DNA from: an uncultured Bacteroidales bacterium
GTDB taxonomy: Bacteria; Bacteroidota; Bacteroidia; Bacteroidales; UBA932
DNA: 54,116 nt
Direction: 5' to 3'
Assembly (NCBI GenBank): GCA_900318565.1
Contig: ONLD01000015.1
Coordinates: 1-54,116, forward strand
Below are positions 8,258 to 16,198 of this stretch, piece after piece. Every line of letters begins with the position of its first letter. The stretch's first letter is position 1. The position numbers were made by a program, and so were the translations under genes. A model generated the notes under the pieces. That model had not been told where the DNA came from. It saw only the letters and a program-made list of their open reading frames with translations, and did no database searches.

Positions 8258-10231
8258 TCACCTGGTTAGGTAGGCGGTGTTTGCCGCGATGGTAGAGCCG
8301 GTGAAGTCTCCGAAGGCCGCGAGGGCATCCGTGCTTTCTGCTGACAGCACCCGGCAGGTACCGGAAGGGCGGGTGGTGCTGGTCAGCACTCCTTTCAGGA
8401 GGTTGCCGCTGACGCTTGCCCTGGTCTTGCCGCTGACATCGGAAGCGCTGCCGTTGAAGGCGTATGTGGTATTTGCACTGCCTTTCACGAGCACGCCGGT
8501 GCCCTTGGGAATGACGTAGCCCGCAGGAATCGCCTCAAGGCTTGCGTAGCCGCAGGAGAGACCGGTGACGATATAGGCCGTGGTCCCGGACGGGACGAGC
8601 GCGTCGTAGCCAAGGCACAATGTAGCCCAGCCGGCGGCTCCGGTCCTGAGATTGAACTGGTTGTATATCATCTCGATGTCGTCGATGAACATCTCGTCGT
8701 TCTCCTTGCCGCCGCCCGGATAGGAGTTGGTGGCGATGTTGATGAGCACGAAGGAAGGCTGCGAGGCATAGTCATACTTGAACGGTATCACGAAGCGCTT
8801 CCAAGCACCTCCAGTGTCGGAAATGGTCTTGTCCGAGGCCTCGCCGATGTGGTGGGAGCCGCCGGTGCAGTCGGATGCGTTGTAGCCGCTCTTGTAATCC
8901 ACTTTATCGTGGAGGATTGCCTCGATTTTCCCGTAAGGGTGGCTGGCGTCCTGGCCTTTCTGGTTGAACTTGATCCATACCGAGAGGGAGTCGGGCCTCC
9001 CGGTGAAGTCCATATGGAAAGGATTGGCCTTCGAATTCACCTTGCTGTTGACCACCAGGGAGCCGTCCTGGTCGGTGTAGTTGTAGTTGCCTTCGCCGGC
9101 TGCGGACATATTGCCTGCGAACACCCTTCCGGTCGTAAGGTTTCCCTGCGCGAGAATGCCGAATAAGACATTGCGGGTCCAGATTCTGCAGGACTTTGAG
9201 CCTTTGGAGCCGGGGCGCTTGTCGGTGCTTTGTGCAACCTGGCGGTTTCTCGAACTGTAGCCCAGCGATGCGAGTTCTCCGTCTGCCGTCTGGAAGGAAT
9301 TCCAGTTGTCGGGAAGGTTGATGCCGTCAATTGTCCATTGCTCGAAGTCTCCGTTGGCCACCTGCGGCTGTGCGGGCTGGGTTGCTGCGGTAACCGCCTG
9401 GGACGAGGTGGAGGAGCCGAGAAGCGCTACTTCGCTGAACTGGAGCTTTTCGCTCACGGCGCCGAGGTTCTTGATGTGGCCTCCAAGGAGCGAAGTCCTG
9501 AGCCTGTTGCTCAGCAGGGCTTTCTTGCCGGCGGCGTCAGAAAGCACCACCTGAAGATTCCTTTCAGAGGACGGGATGATGCTGATAAAGATGTCTCCGC
9601 TGAGGGCGCTGCCGCTCGATACGGACACTCTGTCAGCACCTGCCGCTACCGTCTTTGGCGTCGTAATACCCAGGTTGCCGTCAACGGTGAATTCGCCGCT
9701 GACTGCCGAGTCGCTGACGATTTCCACCTTGCGCACGCCAAGGGACGCAGGTACGTTGAGTTTGATGACGCAGGCAAGGTTGCTGAAGGCGATGGATTCG
9801 CGGTCGGAGCCGCTGCACGAAGCCGCCATCACTGCGCTGCCTATCGTGCCGTCCTGCTCGGCAGGGATTGTAACCGTGTAATTGCCGGATGAGGCACGCA
9901 CGGCGGCGCTGTACGGATAGACAGCGAAGCCGAGAGTGGAACCGTCGGGCTTGGTGCCGCTGAATTTGGCACTGCTGCCGCTGTCTTCGGTGGAGAATGC
10001 AGGGCAGAGGGTGCCGTCGGTGGTGAAAACTGCAATCCGGTCGCCTGAGGTCCATTTAGGAGACACTCCGTCAATGCTCACACGAGTCTGCGCGAAACCT
10101 GCCGAGAGGCTTGCGGGGACCATTTGCTGTTCTTGGTTGATTAAGTCTGTTTCGACGACTTGTTTCTCGCAGGATGCCGCGGCAAAAACGGCCGCAAGAC
10201 ACACTGAGGCGTAAATAATTCTTTTCATCAT
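8258..10231 (-). CDS. surface lipoprotein with fimbrillin-like and PCMD-like domains
   Basis: A 657-residue lipoprotein (lipobox AAASC, Cys21). Residues about 40-260 are a fimbrillin/Mfa-like beta region (WTSGDRIAVFTTDG, GFAVYPYSA, FSNLACVIKLNV). Residues about 293-530 resemble the PCMD domain (putative carbohydrate metabolism domain): NGDFEQW at the start, RPDSLSVWIKFN, and FIDDIEMIYN at the end. A C-terminal beta domain (about 532-657) begins FNLRTGAAGWATLCL. It is probably exposed on the outer membrane. The start overlaps the 45-residue peptide gene by ATGA, and a PCMD-like protein and a glycosyltransferase lie upstream in the same operon. The glycan target is unknown. Confidence 0.85.
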   Translation of the reverse strand: MMKRIIYASVCLAAVFAAASCEKQVVETDLINQEQQMVPASLSAGFAQTRVSIDGVSPKWTSGDRIAVFTTDGTLCPAFSTEDSGSSAKFSGTKPDGSTLGFAVYPYSAAVRASSGNYTVTIPAEQDGTIGSAVMAASCSGSDRESIAFSNLACVIKLNVPASLGVRKVEIVSDSAVSGEFTVDGNLGITTPKTVAAGADRVSVSSGSALSGDIFISIIPSSERNLQVVLSDAAGKKALLSNRLRTSLLGGHIKNLGAVSEKLQFSEVALLGSSTSSQAVTAATQPAQPQVANGDFEQWTIDGINLPDNWNSFQTADGELASLGYSSRNRQVAQSTDKRPGSKGSKSCRIWTRNVLFGILAQGNLTTGRVFAGNMSAAGEGNYNYTDQDGSLVVNSKVNSKANPFHMDFTGRPDSLSVWIKFNQKGQDASHPYGKIEAILHDKVDYKSGYNASDCTGGSHHIGEASDKTISDTGGAWKRFVIPFKYDYASQPSFVLINIATNSYPGGGKENDEMFIDDIEMIYNQFNLRTGAAGWATLCLGYDALVPSGTTAYIVTGLSCGYASLEAIPAGYVIPKGTGVLVKGSANTTYAFNGSASDVSGKTRASVSGNLLKGVLTSTTRPSGTCRVLSAESTDALAAFGDFTGSTIAANTAYLTR

Positions 10232-10365
10232 ACGCCAAAGAAGTTGCTCTCGTCATCTTCGAAGTAGTCCTCAAGGGTTCCGTCCAGATTGCTTGCTGCG
10301 CACAGGAAGGACTCCGGGAGGTAATCCAAAGTTAGAGATTTAGGTTTAACATAGAGATTTTTCAT
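10228..10365 (-). CDS. 45-residue peptide preceding surface lipoprotein (family member 1)
   Basis: The peptide reads Y-x-x-P near the N-terminus, then ESFLCAAS, then LEDYFEDDESNFFG. The same layout (Y..P, hydrophobic pair plus Cys, then [EQ]D[WY] with acidic residues and N.FG) occurs in the peptides at 20272 and 23117. No signal peptide or membrane segment is seen. The ATG at 10365 is preferred over a TTG at 10410, which overlaps the end of the upstream gene. The stop overlaps the next ATG (ATGA), so the lipoprotein is probably translated by coupling. Function is unknown; a chaperone, regulator or secreted peptide precursor are all possible. Confidence 0.65.
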   Translation of the reverse strand: MKNLYVKPKSLTLDYLPESFLCAASNLDGTLEDYFEDDESNFFGV

Positions 10366-10406
10366 ATTTGTGTTTATTGATTTGGCTTCTGTCGGCTTGG
10401 AGCTGT

Positions 10407-11159
10407 TCAATAGTTGAACCGGAATTCATCGACATACAGCACCGTGTCGCCGCTGCCTGTGAAGAACTCACCTAAGCGGCTGGCTATTACGGATATAAAT
10501 ACGTATGAAGGAGTCGCATTGCTGCGGTAATCAATCTTTATTTCGAAAGGGACGTAGCCGTCGGTGCTCTTGTCCAGTACCAAGGTGGCCAGCCCTATGA
10601 GGTCGGGGTCTTCCGTAGCGGGCTTGCTAGGGCCGTCCGTGGATATGAAGCGGAGCGGCTTTTTCCAGCCGTATAGCGCGACATCGATCATCCCTTCATC
10701 CTGTTTGCCTTTCATTGCGAGGTAGGGGGCTTTGGCATAATTAATTGTCCCGGGAATGTAATGGAAGTAGCCTGAAATGCTTTTCGGGCGGCCGTGGAAC
10801 GGGACTCCGTAGTACATTTCAGCTCCGGAGAGCTTTACCACCCGCGCGAAAGAGCCTGTGAAGAGATTGCCTGTGAGGAACGCCCAGAGCACTTTCTTGC
10901 TCACGAGTTTGGCCGCGGCCTTTCCGGGGCCGGCGACGGCAACGTGCTTGTATTCGGGCATCGTGGCATTGGTTCCGAGGGGCTTGAGACCCGGATTAGC
11001 TGAGTCCCAGGCTTTCTGTGACTCGCTCGCTCCCTTGGCATACGGATACCAGGTGACTCCGCGTTTGCTCCAGGAGTCAAAGTTCATATTGGGAATCTGC
11101 TGGCCGAAAAGAAGCTGAGTGGATAGTATAAGAAATAGAATTGATACGAGACGTTTCAT
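10407..11159 (-). CDS. PCMD-like exported protein
   Basis: A 250-residue protein with a signal peptide (MKRLVSILFLILSTQLLFG) and no lipobox Cys. The mature part is like a single PCMD domain: it starts IPNMNFDSWSKRG, has GRPKSISGYFHYIPG in the middle and ends VLYVDEFRFNY. These match the equivalent places in the lipoprotein downstream (NGDFEQW, RPDSLSVWIKFN, FIDDIEMIYN). It probably binds carbohydrate outside the cytoplasm. The start overlaps the glycosyltransferase stop by ATGA, and the peptide gene follows after a 41-bp gap. Confidence 0.75.
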   Translation of the reverse strand: MKRLVSILFLILSTQLLFGQQIPNMNFDSWSKRGVTWYPYAKGASESQKAWDSANPGLKPLGTNATMPEYKHVAVAGPGKAAAKLVSKKVLWAFLTGNLFTGSFARVVKLSGAEMYYGVPFHGRPKSISGYFHYIPGTINYAKAPYLAMKGKQDEGMIDVALYGWKKPLRFISTDGPSKPATEDPDLIGLATLVLDKSTDGYVPFEIKIDYRSNATPSYVFISVIASRLGEFFTGSGDTVLYVDEFRFNY

Positions 11160-12319
11160 TTATTCGCCGCGATAGCGTTGTTGAACATAGTGATAAGTTT
11201 TTGGGCTGAGTTGGCAATGTCATAGTGTTCCATCGATGCGGCGTAGGCTTTTCCGGCCTCCCAGCGCTCTTCCGGGTGGGAAAGCCACCAGTCTATCTTT
11301 TCCGCGAGGGCCTTGGCGTCCTTTTCCGGGAAGACGCTGCGGCTGTCCAATGCGAATTGGGAGGTGCCGGTGTGCCATCCGGCGGCAATCACGGGCACGG
11401 CACCCTGCTGAATCGCCTCCATAATGGACAGGCCTTCGACTTCCACGGTAGCGCAGTGGATGCACAAGTCGGCTTCAGCGGCCAGGGTGCGCAGCTCGTC
11501 GCGGGTGTTGAAAGTGAACAGCGGGTCATATTTGAGCACGCCTTCCTGGTACAGCTTATGGGCGCGGCGCTTGTAGGCCTTGGCCCGCGGTCCCTGCCCT
11601 GCAAAGTGCAGCTGTATGCGGTCTGCCATCCTGGAGTAGCGCATTGCACGGATGAGCGTGGGCTGGTCCTTCTCCACGGACAGGCGGCCGATATATAGCA
11701 CCTTGAGCGGACGGCCGGCGTCAAAATAATCTGACGGCGGGTTTTCCGGACGCAGGCACCTATCGGGCACGAGGCCGTTGGAGAAAGTCTCCAGAGTGGA
11801 TTTGAAATTGTGCCGTATGAGCCTTTCCTGCACGTTCTGCGTGGGGCACTGAAGATAGGAGCAGTGGTCGAACACCCAGTCGCGCCATATTGCAAGGAGA
11901 GCCCTGTTGATGCCCTTCCACCAGCCCAGGCCGATGGAATAGAAGATATTCTCGGGATGGAGGTGGTATGTGCCGGTAATGGGCTTTCCAAGCTTTTTTG
12001 CAACCTTTATAGCTCTGATATCCAGCACGAAAGGCTCTTCCAGGTGTACCACGTCAGCCCAGCTTATGGCCTCTTCTATCTTGGCCATATCTCCGGCGGC
12101 GAACTGGTAGCCGTGGGCGCTGATTAGGGGCTGGAAAATGGGAAAATTGTACTTTTGTAGCAAATACTCTGGCCGGGGCCCGGCGGCATCAGGGTTCGGA
12201 CCTGACAGGACGCGGACATCCTGTCCTGCGTCCTTGAGGGCCTGGACAGTGCGCCGCGCCGAGGCCGAAAGGCCGTTTCCGGTGGCAAAGTAATTGTTGA
12301 CAACAAAGAGAATTTTCAT
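11156..12319 (-). CDS. GT4-family glycosyltransferase
   Basis: A 387-residue GT-B enzyme of the group 1/GT4 type. The N-terminal Rossmann lobe starts MKILFVVNNYFATGNGLSAS (glycine-rich acceptor loop). The C-terminal lobe has VLYIGRLSVEKDQPTLI, FAGQGPRAK and the EVEGLSIMEAIQQG segment with the E-x7-E-like donor motif. It would transfer a sugar from an NDP-sugar to a lipid or glycan on the cytoplasmic face. It is the first gene of an operon with the PCMD-like proteins, which suggests that surface glycan synthesis and a glycan-binding lipoprotein are made together. Donor and acceptor are unknown. Confidence 0.9.
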   Translation of the reverse strand: MKILFVVNNYFATGNGLSASARRTVQALKDAGQDVRVLSGPNPDAAGPRPEYLLQKYNFPIFQPLISAHGYQFAAGDMAKIEEAISWADVVHLEEPFVLDIRAIKVAKKLGKPITGTYHLHPENIFYSIGLGWWKGINRALLAIWRDWVFDHCSYLQCPTQNVQERLIRHNFKSTLETFSNGLVPDRCLRPENPPSDYFDAGRPLKVLYIGRLSVEKDQPTLIRAMRYSRMADRIQLHFAGQGPRAKAYKRRAHKLYQEGVLKYDPLFTFNTRDELRTLAAEADLCIHCATVEVEGLSIMEAIQQGAVPVIAAGWHTGTSQFALDSRSVFPEKDAKALAEKIDWWLSHPEERWEAGKAYAASMEHYDIANSAQKLITMFNNAIAANK

Positions 12320-12329
12320 TTTTGGGGCG

Positions 12330-12360
12330 CAAAGTTACGCTTTTCTCCCCAAAAACCAAA
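12330..12360 (-). promoter_or_regulatory. promoter, TTTG-19-TAACTTTG
   Basis: On the minus strand TTTG (12357-12360) and TAACTTTG (12330-12337) are 19 bp apart. The -7 box ends 10 bp before the ATG at 12319, giving a very short leader for the GT4-PCMD-peptide-lipoprotein operon. Confidence 0.75.
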
Positions 12361-12363
12361 TCC

Positions 12364-13497
12364 TCAGGGCTTAATTGTTGTCTTATCAAGTTTTAAGGAG
12401 TCGATTATACGGGTGATGTTGCGCAGTCCCTCCGCTTGCATTCTCAAGGTGTCGGCAGCTTCGGCCACTGCTTCGGAAGTCAGGACCCTTTTCTGCCGTC
12501 CCTCTACATCGAAACTTACTGTAGCCCCGCTTTCGGTTACGTCCAGGGTGACGGGCGCCCCCATCAGCAGAGGAAGGTTCACGGAGTCGTGACCGGCGGG
12601 GAAGCCGCAGAGCACGGGAATCCCGTACGCCTTCAGGTATGAGCAAATCATTTCCTCGACGCTGCCGTACTCGAGGTTGGCCTCACAATCCGTGAACTCC
12701 CCGAGTATCACGCCTTTGCAGCGGTCGAAAACCCCGTTCAGGACAAGCGTGTTGATGAGCCTGTCGAGGTGGCTCATATCTTCTTCCACTTCCTCTATGA
12801 AGAGAATGATGTCTTTGCCGAGGGTGGCGTCGGCGCAGGAGCCAAGGACGGGGGTAAACGAGCAGAGGTTGCCTCCCACCAGCGTCCCTTTCGCGTGTCC
12901 TGGTATGTTGAGAGGATGGGCGGGGAGCTCATACTCGGGTATGGTGCCGGTCAGCAGGTCGCGCAGGAGAGAGCTGGTCATATCTGCACCCTTGGATTTT
13001 GCCATCAGGGAGCACATAGTGCCGTGGATGCTCATAACGCCGGCGCGCGTGGCAAGTCCGTGCAGCGTGGTGATGTCGCTGAATCCTATCATCCATTTTG
13101 GATTCTGTTTCACGAGCTTCGCGGGCAGCGTGTTTACGAGGTGGATGGTGCCGTAGCCGCCGCGGTTGCACAGGATGGCTTTGACGGACGGGTCGGTCAG
13201 GGCCCACTCCAGGTCGGCGAGCCTCTCCTCGGGCGTGCCGGCATAGTGCCCGAGATACTTCTTGTCCGCATTGGCGCCTGTCACGGGCTCGAATCCCCAG
13301 TCCCTGAGGATCATAGCCGCCGTGTCGATGTTTTCGTGCGGGGTATTGTAGGACGGGGAAATCAGGGCAATCGTGTCGCCGGGGCGCAGAAAACCGGGCT
13401 GCTCGCAGGAAAGCGCCATCCCGGGACCCCGGTTACAGGAAATCAATCCAAGGACCGCGAGGGCAGCCATCCAGAATCTTATGATAGTCTTTTTCAC
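12364..13497 (-). CDS. S66 LD-carboxypeptidase, lipoprotein form
   Basis: A serine peptidase of family S66 (LdcA/MccF type) that cuts the L-Lys/DAP-D-Ala bond in recycled or mature muropeptides. Key residues: the nucleophile Ser in IGFSDITTLHG, the Glu in FIEEVEED and the His in GFPAGHD. From a GTG start at 13497 the protein begins KKTIIRFWMAALAVLGLISC, a clear lipoprotein signal; from the ATG at 13539 fourteen polar residues would precede it. The lipid anchor implies a periplasmic site, unlike cytoplasmic LdcA. It lies upstream of the GT4 operon, which has its own promoter. Confidence 0.88.
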   Translation of the reverse strand: MKKTIIRFWMAALAVLGLISCNRGPGMALSCEQPGFLRPGDTIALISPSYNTPHENIDTAAMILRDWGFEPVTGANADKKYLGHYAGTPEERLADLEWALTDPSVKAILCNRGGYGTIHLVNTLPAKLVKQNPKWMIGFSDITTLHGLATRAGVMSIHGTMCSLMAKSKGADMTSSLLRDLLTGTIPEYELPAHPLNIPGHAKGTLVGGNLCSFTPVLGSCADATLGKDIILFIEEVEEDMSHLDRLINTLVLNGVFDRCKGVILGEFTDCEANLEYGSVEEMICSYLKAYGIPVLCGFPAGHDSVNLPLLMGAPVTLDVTESGATVSFDVEGRQKRVLTSEAVAEAADTLRMQAEGLRNITRIIDSLKLDKTTIKP

Positions 13498-13655
13498 TTC
13501 AGGGATGTTTTTCAGGCAAAGATACAGATTATCCCGCATTATTCATCGGGCTCTCTGCCGAGGCGCTTTGCCCGGCCCCTCTGAACGTCGTGACGAAAGA
13601 CGCCCCCGGCGGGCGGGGTGGGGCGGCTTCCGGGCCCGGGGGTAGGGCGGGCCGG

Positions 13656-13723
13656 CGGTTTTCGTTCGTTCGCTGCCGGTTTCGGTTCGCGTGCTGTCGG
13701 TTTTCGTTCGTTCGCTGCCGGTT
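13656..13723. repeat. two copies of a 26-bp direct repeat, 42-bp period
   Basis: CGGTTTTCGTTCGTTCGCTG with its CCGGTT extension occurs at 13656 and again at 13698. The 42-bp period is a multiple of three, and in one minus-strand frame it codes a repeated AANERKP peptide. Confidence 0.6.
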
Positions 13724-13727
13724 GACC

Positions 13728-13837
13728 GTTCAAGGTCTTCATAAAGGTCCGAGATCTTGAACACTGAGTCGGTGGCAGAAGTGTATGACGTGGGTAATTG
13801 CTGTTCAAGATCTAAGCGATAAATGCAGACCTTGAAC
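13728..13837. repeat. two hairpin elements with exact dyad spacing
   Basis: GTTCAAGGTC (13728) and GATCTTGAAC (13753) form one hairpin; GTTCAAGATC (13803) and GACCTTGAAC (13828) form another. Both have 15-bp loops. Outer and inner arms are also perfect inverted repeats of each other about one centre near 13782.5, so the whole 110 bp can fold as nested dyads. Confidence 0.6.
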
Positions 13838-13854
13838 AGATAGAGCCTGAGACG

Positions 13855-13919
13855 TGACGGCGTAGCCCGGCTCTCCTGCAAAACGCGGCAGTTCACACAG
13901 ATGGAGATTGAGGAGGCTT
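13855..13919 (-). pseudogene. fragment of a PD-(D/E)XK (Rpn-type) gene
   Basis: The minus strand codes SLLNLHLCELPRFAGEPG, nearly identical to SLLNLYLCELPRFAGEPG inside the intact Rpn-type protein at 15190-16194. The nucleotide match runs through GAGGAGGCTTTT and stops abruptly where the 51-bp repeat begins. The shared 15-mer GGAGGCTTTTGCGGG also occurs at the start of the repeat array at 15086, so the fragment was probably joined there by recombination. Confidence 0.75.
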
Positions 13920-13921
13920 TT

Positions 13922-14013
13922 GCGGGCCCAAGATGGGCGTTTCCGGGCCAGGACGGCGGTTTTTGTGCGCTTGCGGGCCCAAGAACGGCGTTTCCGGGGC
14001 CCGGGACAGGATC
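13922..14013. repeat. 51-bp tandem repeat array A (2 units)
   Basis: GCGGGCCCAAG anchors occur at 13922 and 13973, exactly 51 bp apart. The unit is GC-rich with GGGCC boxes and GGCGTTTCCGGGCC. The same unit forms arrays at 15094-15183 and 16299-16560. Confidence 0.85.
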
Positions 14014-14931
14014 TCAGAGCCTTTCTGATTCTGCATCCAAACGGGCGGCGATGGCGCCGGCATCCTGAGCTTCCATAAGGGAAACGGCAAACCACTTCTT
14101 CCCGAGGTCCTTGAGGGAGGCCCCGATGTGATACACCTTCTCGTCGATAATCAGGAAGCGGTCGTGTGATTTCTTGAAAATGAAGACGGGGATGGCGCTA
14201 TATTGAGCGTCGTGCTTCGCAATGTCAATCTTGAACTGATCTCCGGCCTTTTGTGTGTAGATTGACGCCTCAACCCCTGCATTCCGCTTGTCGAGCATCG
14301 CCAGGACCGTGTCGTCCACATAGTTGTCAATCAGAATAATATGCTTATCCGCGCTTCTTATCAGGTTGCAGACAAACTCGTACGCATCATATATCTGACC
14401 GTCGAAAAACACGCATTGCTTATTGTCTTCTTTTCGGCTGTCGAGTCTTGCAAAAACCTGATCAATCTTCTGGCCGGTCTCCAACTGGCGAATTCCCAAT
14501 CTGTCCAACCGTTGAAAGACCTGAGCGTTTGCCAGCATAAATCGGCGCATTGAGACGAATGCTTTCACAACAGTTACACTAGCCTTGTCCGCGATTTCCG
14601 TTTTTAATACGGCTGCGACCATTACAACTCCATATTCAGTAAAGGCATTAGGTAAATACTTTGGATGCTTCCCTCTCCCGTCTAAGGTCGCAAATTGCGA
14701 CCTTAAAGAAGCCCATTCTTTTTCTGTCAGTTTAAACATAAATTTTGCGGGAAACCGGCTCGAATTACGCCGAACTTGTTCGTTAAGCCGCTTGGTCTCC
14801 GTACCATATAATTCAGCCAAATCTCTATCCAGAATTACTTGGGTGCCACGAATGCAAACAATCAAGCCCTCAACATCGTTTTGGTCTGGATTGTTGGGTC
14901 TTGTGATAGACATTTGGTTTTCTAAAATCAT
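14014..14931 (-). CDS. ORF6N-domain protein with PLD-like C-terminal region
   Basis: A 305-residue protein. Residues about 15-105 match the ORF6N/KilA-N-like DNA-binding domain seen in phage and mobile-element regulators (IRGTQVILDRDLAELYGT, RRNSSRFPAKFMFKLT, AFTEYGVVMVAAVL). The C-terminal half has KHIILIDNYVD and HDRFLIIDEKVYHIGASL, a degenerate phospholipase-D-like motif (H-x-R/K-x4-D). This domain pair is common in Bacteroidales, usually as a stand-alone gene of unknown role. An alternative ATG lies six codons downstream (14913). The gene sits between 51-bp repeat arrays, which suggests recent movement. Confidence 0.85.
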   Translation of the reverse strand: MILENQMSITRPNNPDQNDVEGLIVCIRGTQVILDRDLAELYGTETKRLNEQVRRNSSRFPAKFMFKLTEKEWASLRSQFATLDGRGKHPKYLPNAFTEYGVVMVAAVLKTEIADKASVTVVKAFVSMRRFMLANAQVFQRLDRLGIRQLETGQKIDQVFARLDSRKEDNKQCVFFDGQIYDAYEFVCNLIRSADKHIILIDNYVDDTVLAMLDKRNAGVEASIYTQKAGDQFKIDIAKHDAQYSAIPVFIFKKSHDRFLIIDEKVYHIGASLKDLGKKWFAVSLMEAQDAGAIAARLDAESERL

Positions 14932-14995
14932 CTTTTTCTTTACTCAATTAATTATATTACATTCGTCCAACATATCAGCGGAACGATTATTCTTT

Positions 14996-15085
14996 CAAAA
15001 CTATGAAAAGGGGCGCGTCCCGTCAAGGGGCGGAGAGCAGATTTTGCTGATTCTTTCGAAAGAATCGTAAACTTGTGACGAAAGG
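14996..15085. repeat. ~90-bp block, copy 1, with perfect 18-bp palindrome
   Basis: This block begins CAAAACTATGAAAAGGGGCG and ends near TTGTGACGAAAG. It is repeated with few differences at 16199-16289. It contains GATTCTTTCGAAAGAATC (15049-15066), a perfect palindrome that is imperfect in the other copy. It lies just upstream of the ORF6N gene, whose 5' leader (14932-14995) is AT-rich and has no clear promoter box. Confidence 0.8.
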
Positions 15086-15183
15086 AGGCTTTTGCGGGAC
15101 AAAAGTTGCCGTTTCCGGGCCCGAACGGAGGAATTTTGTGCGATGCGGGCCCAAGAACAGCGTTCCCGGGCCGGAATGGCGGC
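15086..15183. repeat. 51-bp tandem repeat array B (2 units)
   Basis: Anchors GCGGG lie at 15094 and 15145, 51 bp apart. The array follows the ~90-bp block and stops 6 bp before the stop codon of the Rpn-type gene. Confidence 0.85.
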
Positions 15184-15189
15184 TAGCGT

Positions 15190-16194
15190 TTATTTCAGTG
15201 CCTGAATTGCCTCGGGGGAGAGTCCGGTCACGGCTGCGATAGTAGCGTCAGGGATACGCTCGGCTTTCATTTTCAGGGCGACTTGCTGGATGCCTTGCCC
15301 GATTCCCTGTTCGACGCCTTTCTCGACTCCTTTCTCGAAGCCGGCCTGGGCTCCTTTGGCGTAGTATTCCTGGGCGATTTCCTGGCGGTCTTCGTCGGTG
15401 AGGTAAGAGCGGACGTCGTTGTCGAACATAGAGCGGAAATATTGAAGTTTGTCCTGGTCCGGAATGGGCGACTGCAGGCTCGACTCGAAAATCGCGTCGT
15501 ACTTGCTACCGTACTGTTCCGGTCTGCTGGCAAAATTACTCATATTTTGCAGAATATCAAACCAAACTTCGATGGGCGTGGCTGCCTTTCCCGGCTCTCC
15601 TGCAAAGCGAGGCAGTTCACACAGATAGAGATTGAGGAGGCTTTTACGAGTGTACCCGTCCCCGGTGGGCTCGCGCAGCTGGTAAGTGTAAATCAGTTTG
15701 TCGATGTCGTGCTGCAGCTTGAAGTTCATAAAGCAGATGACGTAAACGGGCATCAGATTGCCGTAGGAGTCGCCTTTATGGAGCTGGGTGTGAATCATAG
15801 ACGCCCCGTAGTAGAGCAGCCGGTTGCGCAGGAACTCCTTGTCGGCACGCTGCATCTCCACGATGATCTTCCGTCCGTCGGCGGTGTGGCAGAGCACATC
15901 CATAATGACCTTCTTGTCGTCACCCTTCCAGAGGTCGATCTCGTTGGGGTCATAGTCGATGTGGACGATTTCTTCCGGCAGGATGTCGTTGAGGAGGAGC
16001 ATCAGGTTCCGCTCGTCGTGCCCGAAGACGTGCTTGAATGCCCAGTCGGAGAGGAGGTCGATGTAGGTGCTGGTTGCGATACGGATGATGAGGTCTTCTT
16101 TCTCCTCCTGGGAGAGCACGCGGAAGCGGTCGTATTCACTGATGATAGCTTCGTACTGAGCGAATTGCTCCGGGGTGATGGTCGTCGTTTTCAT
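15190..16194 (-). CDS. PD-(D/E)XK nuclease family protein (Rpn / PDDEXK_2 type)
   Basis: A 334-residue protein of the Rpn/PDDEXK_2 group, often labelled putative transposase. The N-terminal part reads LLSDWAFKHVFG, LLLNDIL; the nuclease core has VIMDVLCHTADGRKIIVEMQ, giving the D...E-x-Q catalytic pattern. The C-terminus is a charged repeat (KGVEKGVEQGIGQGIQQ) typical of the group. Known members cut DNA and promote RecA-independent recombination or act in phage defence; which applies here is unknown. The gene is bracketed by direct copies of the ~90-bp block plus 51-bp arrays, and a fragment of a sister copy lies at 13855. Confidence 0.92.
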   Translation of the reverse strand: MKTTTITPEQFAQYEAIISEYDRFRVLSQEEKEDLIIRIATSTYIDLLSDWAFKHVFGHDERNLMLLLNDILPEEIVHIDYDPNEIDLWKGDDKKVIMDVLCHTADGRKIIVEMQRADKEFLRNRLLYYGASMIHTQLHKGDSYGNLMPVYVICFMNFKLQHDIDKLIYTYQLREPTGDGYTRKSLLNLYLCELPRFAGEPGKAATPIEVWFDILQNMSNFASRPEQYGSKYDAIFESSLQSPIPDQDKLQYFRSMFDNDVRSYLTDEDRQEIAQEYYAKGAQAGFEKGVEKGVEQGIGQGIQQVALKMKAERIPDATIAAVTGLSPEAIQALK

Positions 16195-16198
16195 AGTT

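Larger units (their letters stand above)
13540..14013. other. gene-poor repeat region
   Basis: There is no intact gene that I can support. The stretch holds a 42-bp-spaced direct repeat (26-bp core at about 13656-13681 and 13698-13723), two 35-bp hairpin elements (13728-13762, 13803-13837), a fragment of an Rpn-type gene (13855-13919) and two units of the 51-bp repeat (13922-14013). Several minus-strand frames stay open only because the repeats lack stops. Confidence 0.6.

Noticed and set aside
13540..13896. Small Arg/Lys-rich proteins in the repeat region
   Set aside because: Overlapping frames are equally plausible, all due to the 42-bp repeat; no promoter or homology is seen.
15190..16194. 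Complete IS transposon around the Rpn-type gene
   Set aside because: No terminal inverted repeats with target-site duplication were found; the flanks are direct repeats of the block and arrays.
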